The notes beneath the pieces are model-generated. The model was not told the origin of the DNA and searched no databases. It saw nothing but the letters and a program-made list of their open reading frames with translations. Positions 16,660 to 25,578 of a stretch of 64,000 nt of DNA are shown one piece after another. Positions within the stretch are counted from its first letter, which is position 1. Each line of letters opens with the position of its first letter. The DNA lies in contig JAFXOW010000036.1 of NCBI GenBank assembly GCA_017528315.1, positions 40,207 through 104,206 on the forward strand. The letters run 5' to 3'. The stretch comes from Bacilli bacterium (GTDB lineage: Bacteria > Bacillota_I > Bacilli_A > RF39 > UBA660). The position numbers and the translations under genes are program-made.

Positions 16660-17376
16660 ATGCAAAAAAAAATATTATTAATAATTTTATTATTATTTTT
16701 GGTAACTGGATGTTCAAGTGTTAAATATGAAATAAAAATACAAAAAGATTTATCGGTAATTGAAAGTGCAAATATGTCTGCAACTAGTGAATATTTTAAT
16801 AATTTTTATATGAATTTACCAATAACTATTGTTAAAGAATTTTATGAAGATGAGGAATGGATTAGTCCACTTAAAAATAATAATTATCAGTATGAATTAA
16901 GAAAAGATAATACTCCATATCCAAGTGTTTTTGCAACTAAGAAATATAATTCTTTGAATGAATATGTCGAAAGTACAGTTTATAAAAATCAGGTATTTAA
17001 TAAATTAGATGTTAAAACAAAAGATAATTTAGTTACTTTAGAAGCTACTGAATATAAAAAATATTTGCCAGATGATGGAGATGGTGACGTAAATGGACGT
17101 TATCCTGTATCGAAATTAATAGTTAATATAAAACTTCCTTTTGTAGTTAAAGATACAAATGCCGATAAAATAGATAAAAGAAATAATATCTATACTTGGA
17201 CTATAAATGAAGAAACAGAAGATAAAGAAATAAAAATTACTTTTGATAAAACTAAAATATTTGTTTATAATATTTCGTGGTATATATCACTTGCTATAAT
17301 AATTATTATAGTTATTGTAGCAATAGTGTTAATAATAAAAGCAATAAGAAAAAATAAATTAAATAATGGGGTGTAA
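16660..17376 (+). CDS. T4SS-operon lipoprotein with C-terminal membrane anchor
   Basis: A 238-residue protein starting at ATG 16660 (AAGGGAGA upstream). The signal peptide ends in the lipobox LVTGC, so Cys near residue 17 should be lipidated. The middle is an extracytoplasmic domain of about 180 residues (YEIKIQKDLSVIESANMSATSEYF...). A second hydrophobic helix (about 205-228) and a short basic tail close the protein, giving lipid plus transmembrane anchoring. I do not recognise a family; a VirB7-like or accessory role in the T4SS is inferred from the operon. Confidence 0.7.
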   Translation: MQKKILLIILLLFLVTGCSSVKYEIKIQKDLSVIESANMSATSEYFNNFYMNLPITIVKEFYEDEEWISPLKNNNYQYELRKDNTPYPSVFATKKYNSLNEYVESTVYKNQVFNKLDVKTKDNLVTLEATEYKKYLPDDGDGDVNGRYPVSKLIVNIKLPFVVKDTNADKIDKRNNIYTWTINEETEDKEIKITFDKTKIFVYNISWYISLAIIIIIVIVAIVLIIKAIRKNKLNNGV

Positions 17377-17387
17377 GGAGAAAAGAT

Positions 17388-19715
17388 ATGAAACTTAAGA
17401 TAAGATATGATCAAGATGATTTAAAAAGATTTTTACTTGTTTGTTTACTTCTTTTATATATAGTTGCAATTGCTATATCAAATTTATCTAGTGTAACATC
17501 AACTGGTGAATTTACAGGATTAAATCCTTTTCCAGCATTTGCTCCTAATATGATTTTGTCAACACTTTTATTTTATGTTATGGCGGTTGTTGCTTTAATG
17601 CTTTCAACCAAAAGTTATTTTTTTGAATTTGAAAAAGGTTTTGGTTTTACGACTGATAAAAAATTAGATGGTTATAGTAAATGGGCTGATGAAAAAGACA
17701 TGCAAAAAGAATTAAAAATGATTAGACCAACGGATGCTAAAACGGAACATGCAGGAATTGCACTGATAAATAATGGTAAAAAAATTTGGGTTGATGATGG
17801 TGATTATCATAACCTAATAATTGGTTCAACGGGATCTGGTAAAACGCAAAATATAATTTTTCCAATGATAGAAATACTTGCTAAACATGGTGAATCAATG
17901 ATTATAACCGATCCTAAGGGTGAATTATATGAAAAGAAGAGTAATATGCTTCGTTCTAAGGGATATAATATAGTCGTTTTAAACTTTCGTGATCCAGGAC
18001 GAGGTAATGCATGGAATCCAATGAGTTTACCATACAACTTATATAAAAGTGGTAATCGAGATAAAGCAATGGAGCTTTTGGATGATTTAGCTTTAAATAT
18101 TTTGTATGATGAAGGAAATAAAAATGCTGATCCTTTCTGGGAAAAAACATCAGCTGACTATTTTTCAGGACTTTCACTCGGATTATTTGATGATGCAAGC
18201 GAATCAGAAATTAACTTAAATAGTATCAGTTTAATGACTACGGTTGGAGAAGAAAAGATAGGTGGAAGTACTTACATAAAAGAATATTTTAATTTAAAAG
18301 ATCCAGGAAGTTCAGCATACATTAATGCATCATCAACAATTCTTGCTCCAAGTGATACAAAGATGAGTATTTTAGCAGTATTTAAACAAAAAATAAAATT
18401 GTTTGCATCTCGTGAAAATTTATCAGAAATGCTATCTTATAGTGATTTTGATATTGGTGAGATTGGTAAAAGAAAAACAGCTGTATTTATAATTGTTCAA
18501 GATGAAAAGAAAACCTATCATAGTTTAGTTACTATATTTATAAAGCAAGTTTATGAGACATTAATTGATGTAGCTCAATCATCACCTCATAATAAACTTC
18601 CAATTAGAACTAATTTTTTACTTGATGAGTTTGCTAATATGCCACCTCTAAAAGATGTTACAACCATGATTACAGCAGCAAGAAGCCGTGCAATGCGATT
18701 TACAATGATTATTCAAAATTATGCTCAGTTAAATGAAGTTTATGGTGAACAAAATGCTGAAACTATTAAAGGTAACTGTGGTAATACAGTTTATCTAATT
18801 TCAACGGAGTTAAAAGCTTTAAAAGAAATTAGTGAAATGTGTGGAGAAATTAAAGTTAAAACTGATAAAAAAGATGCCGAGGGAAAAAATATTGAAGAAA
18901 CTCGTCCATTAATTACAGTAAGTGATTTACAAAGGATGAAGATGAATGAAGTAATTGTTCGTCGTATTCGTATGGCACCATTTAAAACTAAGTTAACTCC
19001 TGAATGGCAAATGCAATGGGAACATAAATATCGTGAAGCCAGTGTCAATGATATAAAGGCAAGAGAAAGAAGACAAGTTGAAATGTTTGATGTTCGTGAA
19101 TTTGTAAAATCTAAAAAGAAAAGTGCTCCGAGTCCCTTTGGAGGAGGAATGCCTTTTACTTCTTCAATGTCTCCATTTGGAAATATGTCAGATACGCCAA
19201 GTTTTCCAGGACTTTTTGATGCAATGCCAAAAAATGATTATCCAACAAATGGAAAGATTGATGTAGATAAGATACTAGCAAATTTAGATGCTAAAATTGC
19301 TGAAATAGAAGCTGAAGAGAAAAAGTTAGCTGAAGAAGAAAAAACTAATACTAAAACTAATATTACTAGTAAAGATGATAATTTACTTTCATTAGATAAA
19401 GAGGTTAAGAATGATAATGTTATACCTGAATCAGAAATTATTAATACTAAACCAATAGAAAATTCTAATCCAGAAAAAACTTCCATTAAAGATATACTTC
19501 CAAGTATTGACTCAGAATTTGTTCCATTTAGTAAAAATGAAGATTTTACACCTGAAAAATTTGAAGATGCATCTTTAATGGTTGATAAAATTCAAAATAC
19601 AAATAATATAATTAATAAAGAAAAACCAAATATGATAAATAATCAAAATACTAACGATAAAAAATATACTGAAGTTAGTGATGATGAATTTTTTGATGAC
19701 TTCTTCGATGATTAA
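17388..19715 (+). CDS. VirD4/TraG-like type IV coupling ATPase
   Basis: A 775-residue protein with two N-terminal membrane segments (about 14-33 and 54-74), Walker A GSTGSGKT (about 145-152), then IITDPKGELYEKKSNMLRSKGY, the classic VirD4/TraG segment, and Walker B FLLDEFANMPPL (about 408). Residues beyond 590 are a long acidic, low-complexity tail ending in DDEFFDDFFDD. Coupling proteins recruit the substrate to the T4SS; acidic C-terminal tails serve as substrate docking sites in some relatives. Last gene of the operon, followed by a terminator. Confidence 0.93.
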   Translation: MKLKIRYDQDDLKRFLLVCLLLLYIVAIAISNLSSVTSTGEFTGLNPFPAFAPNMILSTLLFYVMAVVALMLSTKSYFFEFEKGFGFTTDKKLDGYSKWADEKDMQKELKMIRPTDAKTEHAGIALINNGKKIWVDDGDYHNLIIGSTGSGKTQNIIFPMIEILAKHGESMIITDPKGELYEKKSNMLRSKGYNIVVLNFRDPGRGNAWNPMSLPYNLYKSGNRDKAMELLDDLALNILYDEGNKNADPFWEKTSADYFSGLSLGLFDDASESEINLNSISLMTTVGEEKIGGSTYIKEYFNLKDPGSSAYINASSTILAPSDTKMSILAVFKQKIKLFASRENLSEMLSYSDFDIGEIGKRKTAVFIIVQDEKKTYHSLVTIFIKQVYETLIDVAQSSPHNKLPIRTNFLLDEFANMPPLKDVTTMITAARSRAMRFTMIIQNYAQLNEVYGEQNAETIKGNCGNTVYLISTELKALKEISEMCGEIKVKTDKKDAEGKNIEETRPLITVSDLQRMKMNEVIVRRIRMAPFKTKLTPEWQMQWEHKYREASVNDIKARERRQVEMFDVREFVKSKKKSAPSPFGGGMPFTSSMSPFGNMSDTPSFPGLFDAMPKNDYPTNGKIDVDKILANLDAKIAEIEAEEKKLAEEEKTNTKTNITSKDDNLLSLDKEVKNDNVIPESEIINTKPIENSNPEKTSIKDILPSIDSEFVPFSKNEDFTPEKFEDASLMVDKIQNTNNIINKEKPNMINNQNTNDKKYTEVSDDEFFDDFFDD

Positions 19716-19746
19716 AAAGCAAATTATAAATAATTGCTTTTTTTTC
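19714..19746 (+). terminator. Rho-independent terminator after T4SS operon
   Basis: AAAAGCAA(A)TTAT / ATAATTGCTTTT hairpin followed by a T run. Confidence 0.75.
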
Positions 19747-19787
19747 TTTTGAAATAATGATATACTTATTATGAAAGTGGTGAAACT

Positions 19788-21971
19788 ATGAGAGAGTTAA
19801 CAATTGATGAAAAAATAAATATTAAAAATGACATTATAAATTTATTAAATGATAAAAAAGCTCGAGATGAAGTAGAAATATTAGAATACTTAGGATATGG
19901 AAAAGAGATGGATTCTAATGTTATAGGTATTTTAAGAGAAATGGTAGATGAATATGATTTATATTTAACTAAGAAGGGTAAATATTTAAATTTTAAAGAT
20001 AGTGAGATGGCTCATGATCTTTATAAAGGAATATTCATGTCTACTCGCGATGTATATGGATTTGTAAGAGTAGATGGAATGGACTCGGATATTCATATTA
20101 AAGGTAATTATACAAATACAGCTATGGATGGAGATTTAGTATTAGTAAGAGTAACACAAGGTGAAACTAATACCTTAAACTGTGAAGGAGAAGTTGTAAA
20201 AGTCTTAAAAAGAAATCAAAATACTAAACTAGGTGAAGTTCAAATAGTTAATAATAACTATTATTGTTTAATTAAAAATAATAAAAAATTAGATAAAATA
20301 GAACTTGTAGGTCAAGATTTAGAAAGACTAGTTGATGGAGATTTAATTACTTTTGAACTTTTAAATGATAAAATATTAAAAGCTAAATATAAAAAAAGAA
20401 TTGGTCATAAAAATGATCCTGGTATTGATATAGTAGCAGTTCTTGCTGAACATGACTTTGATGTTGAGTTTTCAAGTGATGCAATTGAACAATTAAAAAC
20501 TATTCCAACCGAGGTATCAGAAAAAGATCTAATTGATCGTCTAGATTTAAGGGGCGAAATGATTTTTACAATCGATGGAGATGATACGAAAGATATTGAT
20601 GATGCTATAAGTGTTAAGAAACTTTCAAATGGTCATTATGAATTGGGTGTTCATATAGCCAATGTTCCATATTATATTAAAAAAGATAGTCCCCTAGATC
20701 TTGAAGCTAAAAAAAGGGGTACCAGCGTATATCTTGCTGATCGAGTTGTACCAATGTATCCTCATCAAATATCAAATGGAATTTGTTCTTTGAATCCAAA
20801 TGTTGATAGATTAACTATTTCTTCAATTATGGAAATAGATGAAAAAGGTAATATGATTGATTATCATATAGAAAAATCAGTCATAAATTCCAAAATCCAA
20901 ATGACTTATAACAAAGTTAATCAAATATTAGAAGAAGGAGAAATTCCTTCAGGATACGAGTTATATGCTGAAAAACTTCAAGAAATGAAAGAACTTGCTG
21001 ATCTTGTACGAAAAAATAAAATAAACCGTGGTTATATTGATTTTGATATTGATGAAGCTAAGATTATTGTTGATTCCGAAGGACATGTTTTAGATATTAA
21101 AAAAAGATATCGTGGAGCTGGCGAAAAAATGATAGAAGACTTTATGATTCTTGCAAATGAATCGGTAGCTATGACTATTACTAACTTAGGACTTACAGGA
21201 ATATACCGTATTCATGGAGATGTTAGTATTGATAGACTTAGAAAGTTCTTTAAAATATTAAAAAGTTATAATATTAAAGTAAAAGATGATTTAAAATTTG
21301 TTAGTCAAAAGACAATTCAAAATATTTTAAAAGAACTTAAAGATTTGGAAGGATTTCAAGTACTTGCAACCAGAATGATAAGTTGTATGGATAAAGCAAA
21401 ATACTCAACTAATAATATAGGGCACTTCGCTTTAGCAAGTCGTAATTATACCCATTTTACATCTCCTATTAGAAGATATCCTGATACGACAATTCATCGC
21501 CTGTTAAATGATTATTTATTTGGTAATTTAAATGAAGAAATAGTAAGATATTGGGATAATAATTTAGAAGATATTAGTTTAACTTCTAGTGAAAGAGAAA
21601 GAGCAGCCATTGACTGTGAAAGAGTAGTATTTGATATGAAAACAGCTGAATATATGGAAAATCATATAGGAGAGGTGTATGAAGGATTTGTATCAGGTAT
21701 TACATCATTTGGAATGTATGTGGAACTTATAAATACGATAGAAGGAATGGTTCGTCTTTCCGACTTAGATGAAAAATTTTATTATGATGAAGAAACCGAA
21801 TCTTTAGTTGGTTCTAAAAGTCATAAATTATATACAATTGGAACTAAAGTTTTAGTAGAAGTAGTTCGATCATCAAAGGAACTTCGTCAAATTGATTTTA
21901 ATTTATATGAGAAAGAAAAAGAGGTAGAAAATGACCAAGAGAAAGTCAAGACGCTTAAAAAGAAAAATTAG
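19788..21971 (+). CDS. rnr: Ribonuclease R
   Basis: A 727-residue 3'-5' exoribonuclease. The order is an N-terminal helix-turn-helix/cold-shock region (about 1-220), the RNB catalytic domain with GDDTKDIDDAISV (about 263-275, the metal-binding Asp cluster) and HFTSPIRRYPDT, then an S1 domain (about 630-705) and a Lys-rich tail. RNase R degrades structured RNA and, with SmpB and tmRNA, non-stop mRNAs; smpB lies two genes downstream, as in other Firmicutes. The C-terminus overlaps the next gene by 41 bp. Confidence 0.95.
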   Translation: MRELTIDEKINIKNDIINLLNDKKARDEVEILEYLGYGKEMDSNVIGILREMVDEYDLYLTKKGKYLNFKDSEMAHDLYKGIFMSTRDVYGFVRVDGMDSDIHIKGNYTNTAMDGDLVLVRVTQGETNTLNCEGEVVKVLKRNQNTKLGEVQIVNNNYYCLIKNNKKLDKIELVGQDLERLVDGDLITFELLNDKILKAKYKKRIGHKNDPGIDIVAVLAEHDFDVEFSSDAIEQLKTIPTEVSEKDLIDRLDLRGEMIFTIDGDDTKDIDDAISVKKLSNGHYELGVHIANVPYYIKKDSPLDLEAKKRGTSVYLADRVVPMYPHQISNGICSLNPNVDRLTISSIMEIDEKGNMIDYHIEKSVINSKIQMTYNKVNQILEEGEIPSGYELYAEKLQEMKELADLVRKNKINRGYIDFDIDEAKIIVDSEGHVLDIKKRYRGAGEKMIEDFMILANESVAMTITNLGLTGIYRIHGDVSIDRLRKFFKILKSYNIKVKDDLKFVSQKTIQNILKELKDLEGFQVLATRMISCMDKAKYSTNNIGHFALASRNYTHFTSPIRRYPDTTIHRLLNDYLFGNLNEEIVRYWDNNLEDISLTSSERERAAIDCERVVFDMKTAEYMENHIGEVYEGFVSGITSFGMYVELINTIEGMVRLSDLDEKFYYDEETESLVGSKSHKLYTIGTKVLVEVVRSSKELRQIDFNLYEKEKEVENDQEKVKTLKKKN

Positions 21972-23115
21972 AAATTTTTTATTGATTATAGTATTAATGT
22001 TAATTTCAGTAGTAGGGGGATGGTATTTACAGAGAAAAGATAATACCAGCACAAGTAAAGTCGAAATTGAATATAAAGTTATAAATACTAAAAAAGAATA
22101 TAATACTAATTTAGTAATGGTAGGGGATGCTTTAATTCATGGAATTGTTTATGAAACTGCTCATAAGTATGCTAACTATAATGGATATGATTTTCGTCCT
22201 ATGTTAAAGTATACTAAAGAAATAGTTAAAGATTATGATTTAGCATATTATAATCAGGAAACTATTTTAGGAGGAGTTGAACTTGGACTTGCAACTTATC
22301 CTCAGTTTAATTCTCCGTATGAAGTAGGAGATGCGTTCATTGATGCAGGATTTAATTTGGTGTCACTAGCTACTAATCATACTATGGATAATTATCAAAG
22401 AACAAGTGGAAAAACCATTGAAAATTCAGTTAATTATTGGAAAAACCATAGTGAAGAGATTCTAGCTGCTGGTTCATATTCTTCATTTGATGAAAGAGAT
22501 GAAGTTAGAATAAAAGAAATAAAAGGTATTAAATATGGATTTTTATCTTATACCACTTATACAAATGGACTTATTGTTCCAACGGGCAAAGAATATTTAG
22601 TTAACGTTTATGATAAAGCCTTAATTAAAGAAGAAGTTGAGAGATATAGAGATAAAGTAGATTTATTAATGGTTGCTATGCATTGGGGAACTGAGTATAT
22701 GACTTATCCAACCAGTGAGCAAAAAGAAATTGCTAAATACTTATCAAGTCTAGGAGTTGATCTTATAATTGGATGTCATCCTCATGTAATTGAACCAATT
22801 GAGTATATTGGAGATACTTTAGTAATTTATTCTTTAGGTAATTTTGTATCTAGTCAAGTTGGTGTTGAACGACTAACTGGTTTAATGGCGTCCCTTGATA
22901 TTAAAAAAACGGAATATCATGGAAAATCGACGATTGAATTTGATAATATTACGGGAACCTTACTATTTACTGATAGAAATAATGGTTATATAGTTTATCC
23001 ATATCACTTATTAAATGATAATATTTTAAGTGGTTATAAATCATATTATGAAAAATACAGTAAAGTTGTAACTGCTTATTCTGATAAAGTAACGGTGAGA
23101 GGACTTGATGGTTAA
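21931..23115 (+). CDS. CapA-like metallophosphoesterase-family protein, membrane-anchored
   Basis: A 394-residue protein with a basic N-terminus, one membrane segment (about 13-30) and an extracytoplasmic CapA/PGA_cap domain: LVMVGDALIHG, YYNQETIL, FNLVSLATNHTMD, MHWGTEYMTYPTSEQKEIA and GCHPHVIEPIEY, followed by YSLGNFVSSQ. This calcineurin-like fold takes part in poly-gamma-glutamate synthesis (CapA) in some species, but isolated genes like this often have unknown substrates. No capB/capC neighbours are seen. It overlaps rnr by 41 bp and smpB by one base, so it has been inserted into a conserved rnr-smpB pair as part of the operon. Confidence 0.85.
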   Translation: MTKRKSRRLKRKIRNFLLIIVLMLISVVGGWYLQRKDNTSTSKVEIEYKVINTKKEYNTNLVMVGDALIHGIVYETAHKYANYNGYDFRPMLKYTKEIVKDYDLAYYNQETILGGVELGLATYPQFNSPYEVGDAFIDAGFNLVSLATNHTMDNYQRTSGKTIENSVNYWKNHSEEILAAGSYSSFDERDEVRIKEIKGIKYGFLSYTTYTNGLIVPTGKEYLVNVYDKALIKEEVERYRDKVDLLMVAMHWGTEYMTYPTSEQKEIAKYLSSLGVDLIIGCHPHVIEPIEYIGDTLVIYSLGNFVSSQVGVERLTGLMASLDIKKTEYHGKSTIEFDNITGTLLFTDRNNGYIVYPYHLLNDNILSGYKSYYEKYSKVVTAYSDKVTVRGLDG

Positions 23116-23558
23116 TGGAAGTAGTAAATAGAGAAGCTAAGTATAATTATTTTATTTTAGAGGAACTTGAATGTGGGATAGCTTTAACCGGAACCGAAAT
23201 AAAATCGATTCGTAGTGGTAAAGTTAATTTAAAAGATAGCTATGCTCTTATTCGTAATCATGAAGTATTTTTAGTTAATACTCATATAGCAGAGTATAAT
23301 GAAGGTAATATTTTTAACCATGATACAAGACGTAGTAGAAAATTACTTTTACATAAAAAAGAAATATTGAAACTAGAAAGCAAAGTTACTTTAGAAGGAC
23401 TTACCTTAATTCCTTTAAAATTATATTTTAATAAAAATAAAGTTAAAATATTATTAGGACTTTGTCGTGGTAAAAAAACTTTTGATAAAAGAGAAACCAT
23501 AAAAATAAGAGAACAAAATAGAGAAGCTAGTAAGTTAGCTAAATATAATTATAAATAA
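23115..23558 (+). CDS. smpB: SsrA-binding protein SmpB
   Basis: A 147-residue protein with the SmpB core: NREAKYNYFILEELECGIALTGTEIKSIRSGKVNLKDSYA, followed by HDTRRSRKLLLHKKEI and ending in the basic tail after CRGKKTFDKRETIKIREQNRE. SmpB delivers tmRNA to stalled ribosomes. Its ATG shares a base with the stop of the CapA-like gene. tmRNA itself is not found in this window. Confidence 0.95.
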   Translation: MEVVNREAKYNYFILEELECGIALTGTEIKSIRSGKVNLKDSYALIRNHEVFLVNTHIAEYNEGNIFNHDTRRSRKLLLHKKEILKLESKVTLEGLTLIPLKLYFNKNKVKILLGLCRGKKTFDKRETIKIREQNREASKLAKYNYK

Positions 23559-23602
23559 TAAAAAATAGAAGACTTTAAATAATTAATCTTCTATTTTTTT
23601 AA
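23559..23602. terminator. Bidirectional Rho-independent terminator
   Basis: AAAAAATAGAAGA / TCTTCTATTTTTT hairpin between the converging smpB (+) and pseudouridine synthase (-) genes, with A and T runs on both sides. Its right arm is the end of the minus-strand gene. Confidence 0.85.
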
Positions 23603-24260
23603 TATTAAATTTTGTAAATGGGTTATAATCTGGATAATTAATAAATACCATTTTTTCTTTAGTAATTGGATGAATAATTTCTAATTTATAAGCATAAAGA
23701 CCTAAATTTTTATTAGTATCATTTCCATATTTAGAGTCTCCATATAAAGGATATCCTCGACTTGAAAATTGAAGTCTTATTTGATGATTTCGACCAGTTT
23801 TTAAATTTATTTTTACAAGTGATAAATCATCTTCTTTATTATAATCTAATTTAGTAAACTCAAGTTCTGCATATTTTCCTTTATCTTTTGAAGTTATAAA
23901 ACTTTTAGTATCAATTTTTTCAAGATAATCAATATAAGTATTTTTATTTTCTATATTACCATGAATAACGGCTAAATAACTTTTTTTAAATTCATGATTT
24001 TTAATTTCTTTAGAAAGTCTACTTGCAGCTTTAGAGGTTCTTGCAAATACCATAATTCCTCCCGTTGGTTTATCTAATCTATGAACAAGTCCAAGATATA
24101 CATTTCCTGGTTTATTATATTTTCTTTTAATATAATCTTTTAACAGAGATAACATATCTAGATTTCCAGTTATATCACTTTGACTTAAAATATTTATGGG
24201 TTTAACGACTACAATTAAATGATTATCTTCATATAAAATATTTAAATTATTCATATTCAA
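23583..24260 (-). CDS. RluA-family pseudouridine synthase
   Basis: A 225-residue RNA pseudouridine synthase with the catalytic motif GLVHRLDKPTGGIMVFART (Asp of HRLD is the nucleophile) and the later GRNHQIRLQFSSRGYPLYGDSKYG. No S4 domain precedes the core, so it resembles the short RluA/YlyB-type rather than RluD. It likely modifies rRNA or tRNA. Start overlaps the upstream methyltransferase by 14 bp; an alternative ATG lies two codons in. Confidence 0.9.
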   Translation of the reverse strand: MNMNNLNILYEDNHLIVVVKPINILSQSDITGNLDMLSLLKDYIKRKYNKPGNVYLGLVHRLDKPTGGIMVFARTSKAASRLSKEIKNHEFKKSYLAVIHGNIENKNTYIDYLEKIDTKSFITSKDKGKYAELEFTKLDYNKEDDLSLVKINLKTGRNHQIRLQFSSRGYPLYGDSKYGNDTNKNLGLYAYKLEIIHPITKEKMVFINYPDYNPFTKFNIKKIED

Positions 24261-25092
24261 TTAATCCTCTAATACCACAGGGAAGAATTAAATTATTTTT
24301 AGTAATAGGAAGACCTATTTCAGTACTAGTTATTTTAGCATTAGGACGATTGTTGGTTAAGTTTAAAATATTTTCTAAAATAATAGGTGAAAGACCAGAA
24401 TAAGAATTAATTAAGAAGAATAAAGGCTTATCACTTAAAAGTTCTTGACAAAGAATTACTAATTCGTATAAATTTTTTTCAAGTGACCATACTTCACCAC
24501 TTGTTCCTTTTCCATAACTAGGAGGGTCCATAATAATACAGTCATATTTATTACCACGTCTTATCTCACGTTTAACAAATTTAATACAATCATCAACTAT
24601 AAATCTAATTGGTCTATCTTCTAGTTTGTTTAATTTAACATTTTCTTTTGCCCAGTCTACCATTCCTCGAGATGCATCAACATGAACAACACTTGCACCA
24701 GCAGATAAAGAGGCAATACTAGCACCACCTGTATAAGCAAATAAATTTAAAACTTTAATAGAACGATGAGCTTTTGTAATTTTTTCTCTTATCAAATTCC
24801 AATTAACAGCATGTTCGGGGAATAAACCAGTATGTTTAAATCCCATTTGTTTTATATTAAATTTTAAATCTTTATAATTAATAATAAAATTAGGAACTAA
24901 TTTATCCCAGCATCCACCACCTTTATTACTTCTAATATAGGTAGCATCGAGTTTATCAGTTTTAAAATTTTTATTTTCCCAAATAATAAGAGGATCAGGT
25001 CTTAAAAAATAAACATTTCCCCATCTTTCATATTTATTACCATCATTGGCATCAATTATTTCAAAATCTTTAAAATCATTAACAACTTCCAT
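24247..25092 (-). CDS. RlmI-like class I SAM-dependent rRNA methyltransferase
   Basis: A 281-residue methyltransferase. SAM-binding motif I is VLNLFAYTGGASIASLSAGA (about 115-135), followed by HVDASRGMVDWAKEN, and the catalytic motif IV is DPPSYG (about 195). The family includes RlmI/RlmK and YccW-like 23S rRNA methyltransferases. The PUA domain at the start of RlmI is reduced here. AAAGG lies about 10 bp before the ATG. It forms an operon with the RluA-type gene, giving a two-gene RNA-modification unit. Confidence 0.85.
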   Translation of the reverse strand: MEVVNDFKDFEIIDANDGNKYERWGNVYFLRPDPLIIWENKNFKTDKLDATYIRSNKGGGCWDKLVPNFIINYKDLKFNIKQMGFKHTGLFPEHAVNWNLIREKITKAHRSIKVLNLFAYTGGASIASLSAGASVVHVDASRGMVDWAKENVKLNKLEDRPIRFIVDDCIKFVKREIRRGNKYDCIIMDPPSYGKGTSGEVWSLEKNLYELVILCQELLSDKPLFFLINSYSGLSPIILENILNLTNNRPNAKITSTEIGLPITKNNLILPCGIRGLIEYE

Positions 25093-25142
25093 TTTATTTC
25101 AACCTTTCTTATTATATAATATCATATTTATTATTTTTTTCC

Positions 25143-25252
25143 AAAAAAATAGGACTGTTATCCCCCTGAGTTTAACAGTCCATTTAAAAAGAATAAAAAG
25201 GGGTTGGCTAGTGTGATACTAGCGACCAATTCGCCTAAATTTCGAATTGGTA
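25143..25252 (-). ncRNA. Candidate structured small RNA or riboswitch with intrinsic terminator
   Basis: On the minus strand, just after a good promoter, come hairpin ACCAATTCG/CGAATTGGT (25225-25251), hairpin ACTAGT/ACTAGC type GCTAGT-ATCAC-ACTAGC (25207-25223), a CCAACCCC strand (about 25200-25206), then hairpin GGACTGTTA / TAACAGTCC (25152-25181) with GGGGG in its loop and a U run. CCCC and the loop GGGGG could pair as a pseudoknot. About 110 nt. It lies 50 nt before the RlmI-like gene. It is either a terminating riboswitch for that operon or an independent RNA. I match it to no known class. Confidence 0.5.
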
Positions 25253-25258
25253 GTTACT

Positions 25259-25287
25259 ATAATAATTGATATGACATCATTTGTCAA
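25259..25287 (-). promoter_or_regulatory. Promoter of the minus-strand candidate RNA
   Basis: Read on the minus strand: TTGACA (25287-25282), 17-bp spacer, TATTAT (25264-25259). The predicted start near 25252 falls right at the first hairpin. Confidence 0.7.
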
Positions 25288-25341
25288 GAAAAAAATGTTT
25301 AATTATTAAAAAAAAATAAAAATCAAAATAATAATAATATG

Positions 25342-25370
25342 TTTACAAAAAAAATAATATTTGTTATAAT
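25342..25370 (+). promoter_or_regulatory. Promoter of the pheST T-box transcript
   Basis: TTTACA (25342-25347), 17-bp spacer, TATAAT (25365-25370), just upstream of the T-box leader. Confidence 0.8.
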
Positions 25371-25376
25371 ACGGGT

Positions 25377-25565
25377 GTATTTATTGATGAGGGAAAAGTA
25401 GTAATCTATAATTTTATTTAAAGAGAGAGTAATTGGTTGGTGAAAAATTACAATAAAGATAGATGAATTCAGTTTCTAAAATAAAGCGATGATCCGCGTT
25501 AAGGATAAAAGTTAAAATAAGAATGGTACCGTCGTAAGACTTCTTTGTACTATTCTTTTTTGTTT
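25377..25565 (+). promoter_or_regulatory. tRNA-Phe T-box riboswitch leader
   Basis: The leader has the Stem I landmarks (GGTTGGTG distal element, GAATTCAG specifier region with a UUC codon near 25467-25475), the T-box core AATGGTACCG (25522-25531), and a terminator AAGAATGGTAC / GTACTATTCTT plus T run (25519-25562) that the antiterminator would exclude. The TGGT of the T-box pairs with ACCA, matching the 3' end of the tRNA-Phe at 32373 (discriminator A). Uncharged tRNA-Phe should therefore raise expression of the hydrolase-pheS-pheT(-hisS) operon. Confidence 0.9.
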
Positions 25566-25578
25566 AAGGGAGGTAAAG

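Noticed and set aside
9005..19715. Complete integrative conjugative element
   Set aside because: No relaxase, integrase, att repeats or replication genes were found around the operon.
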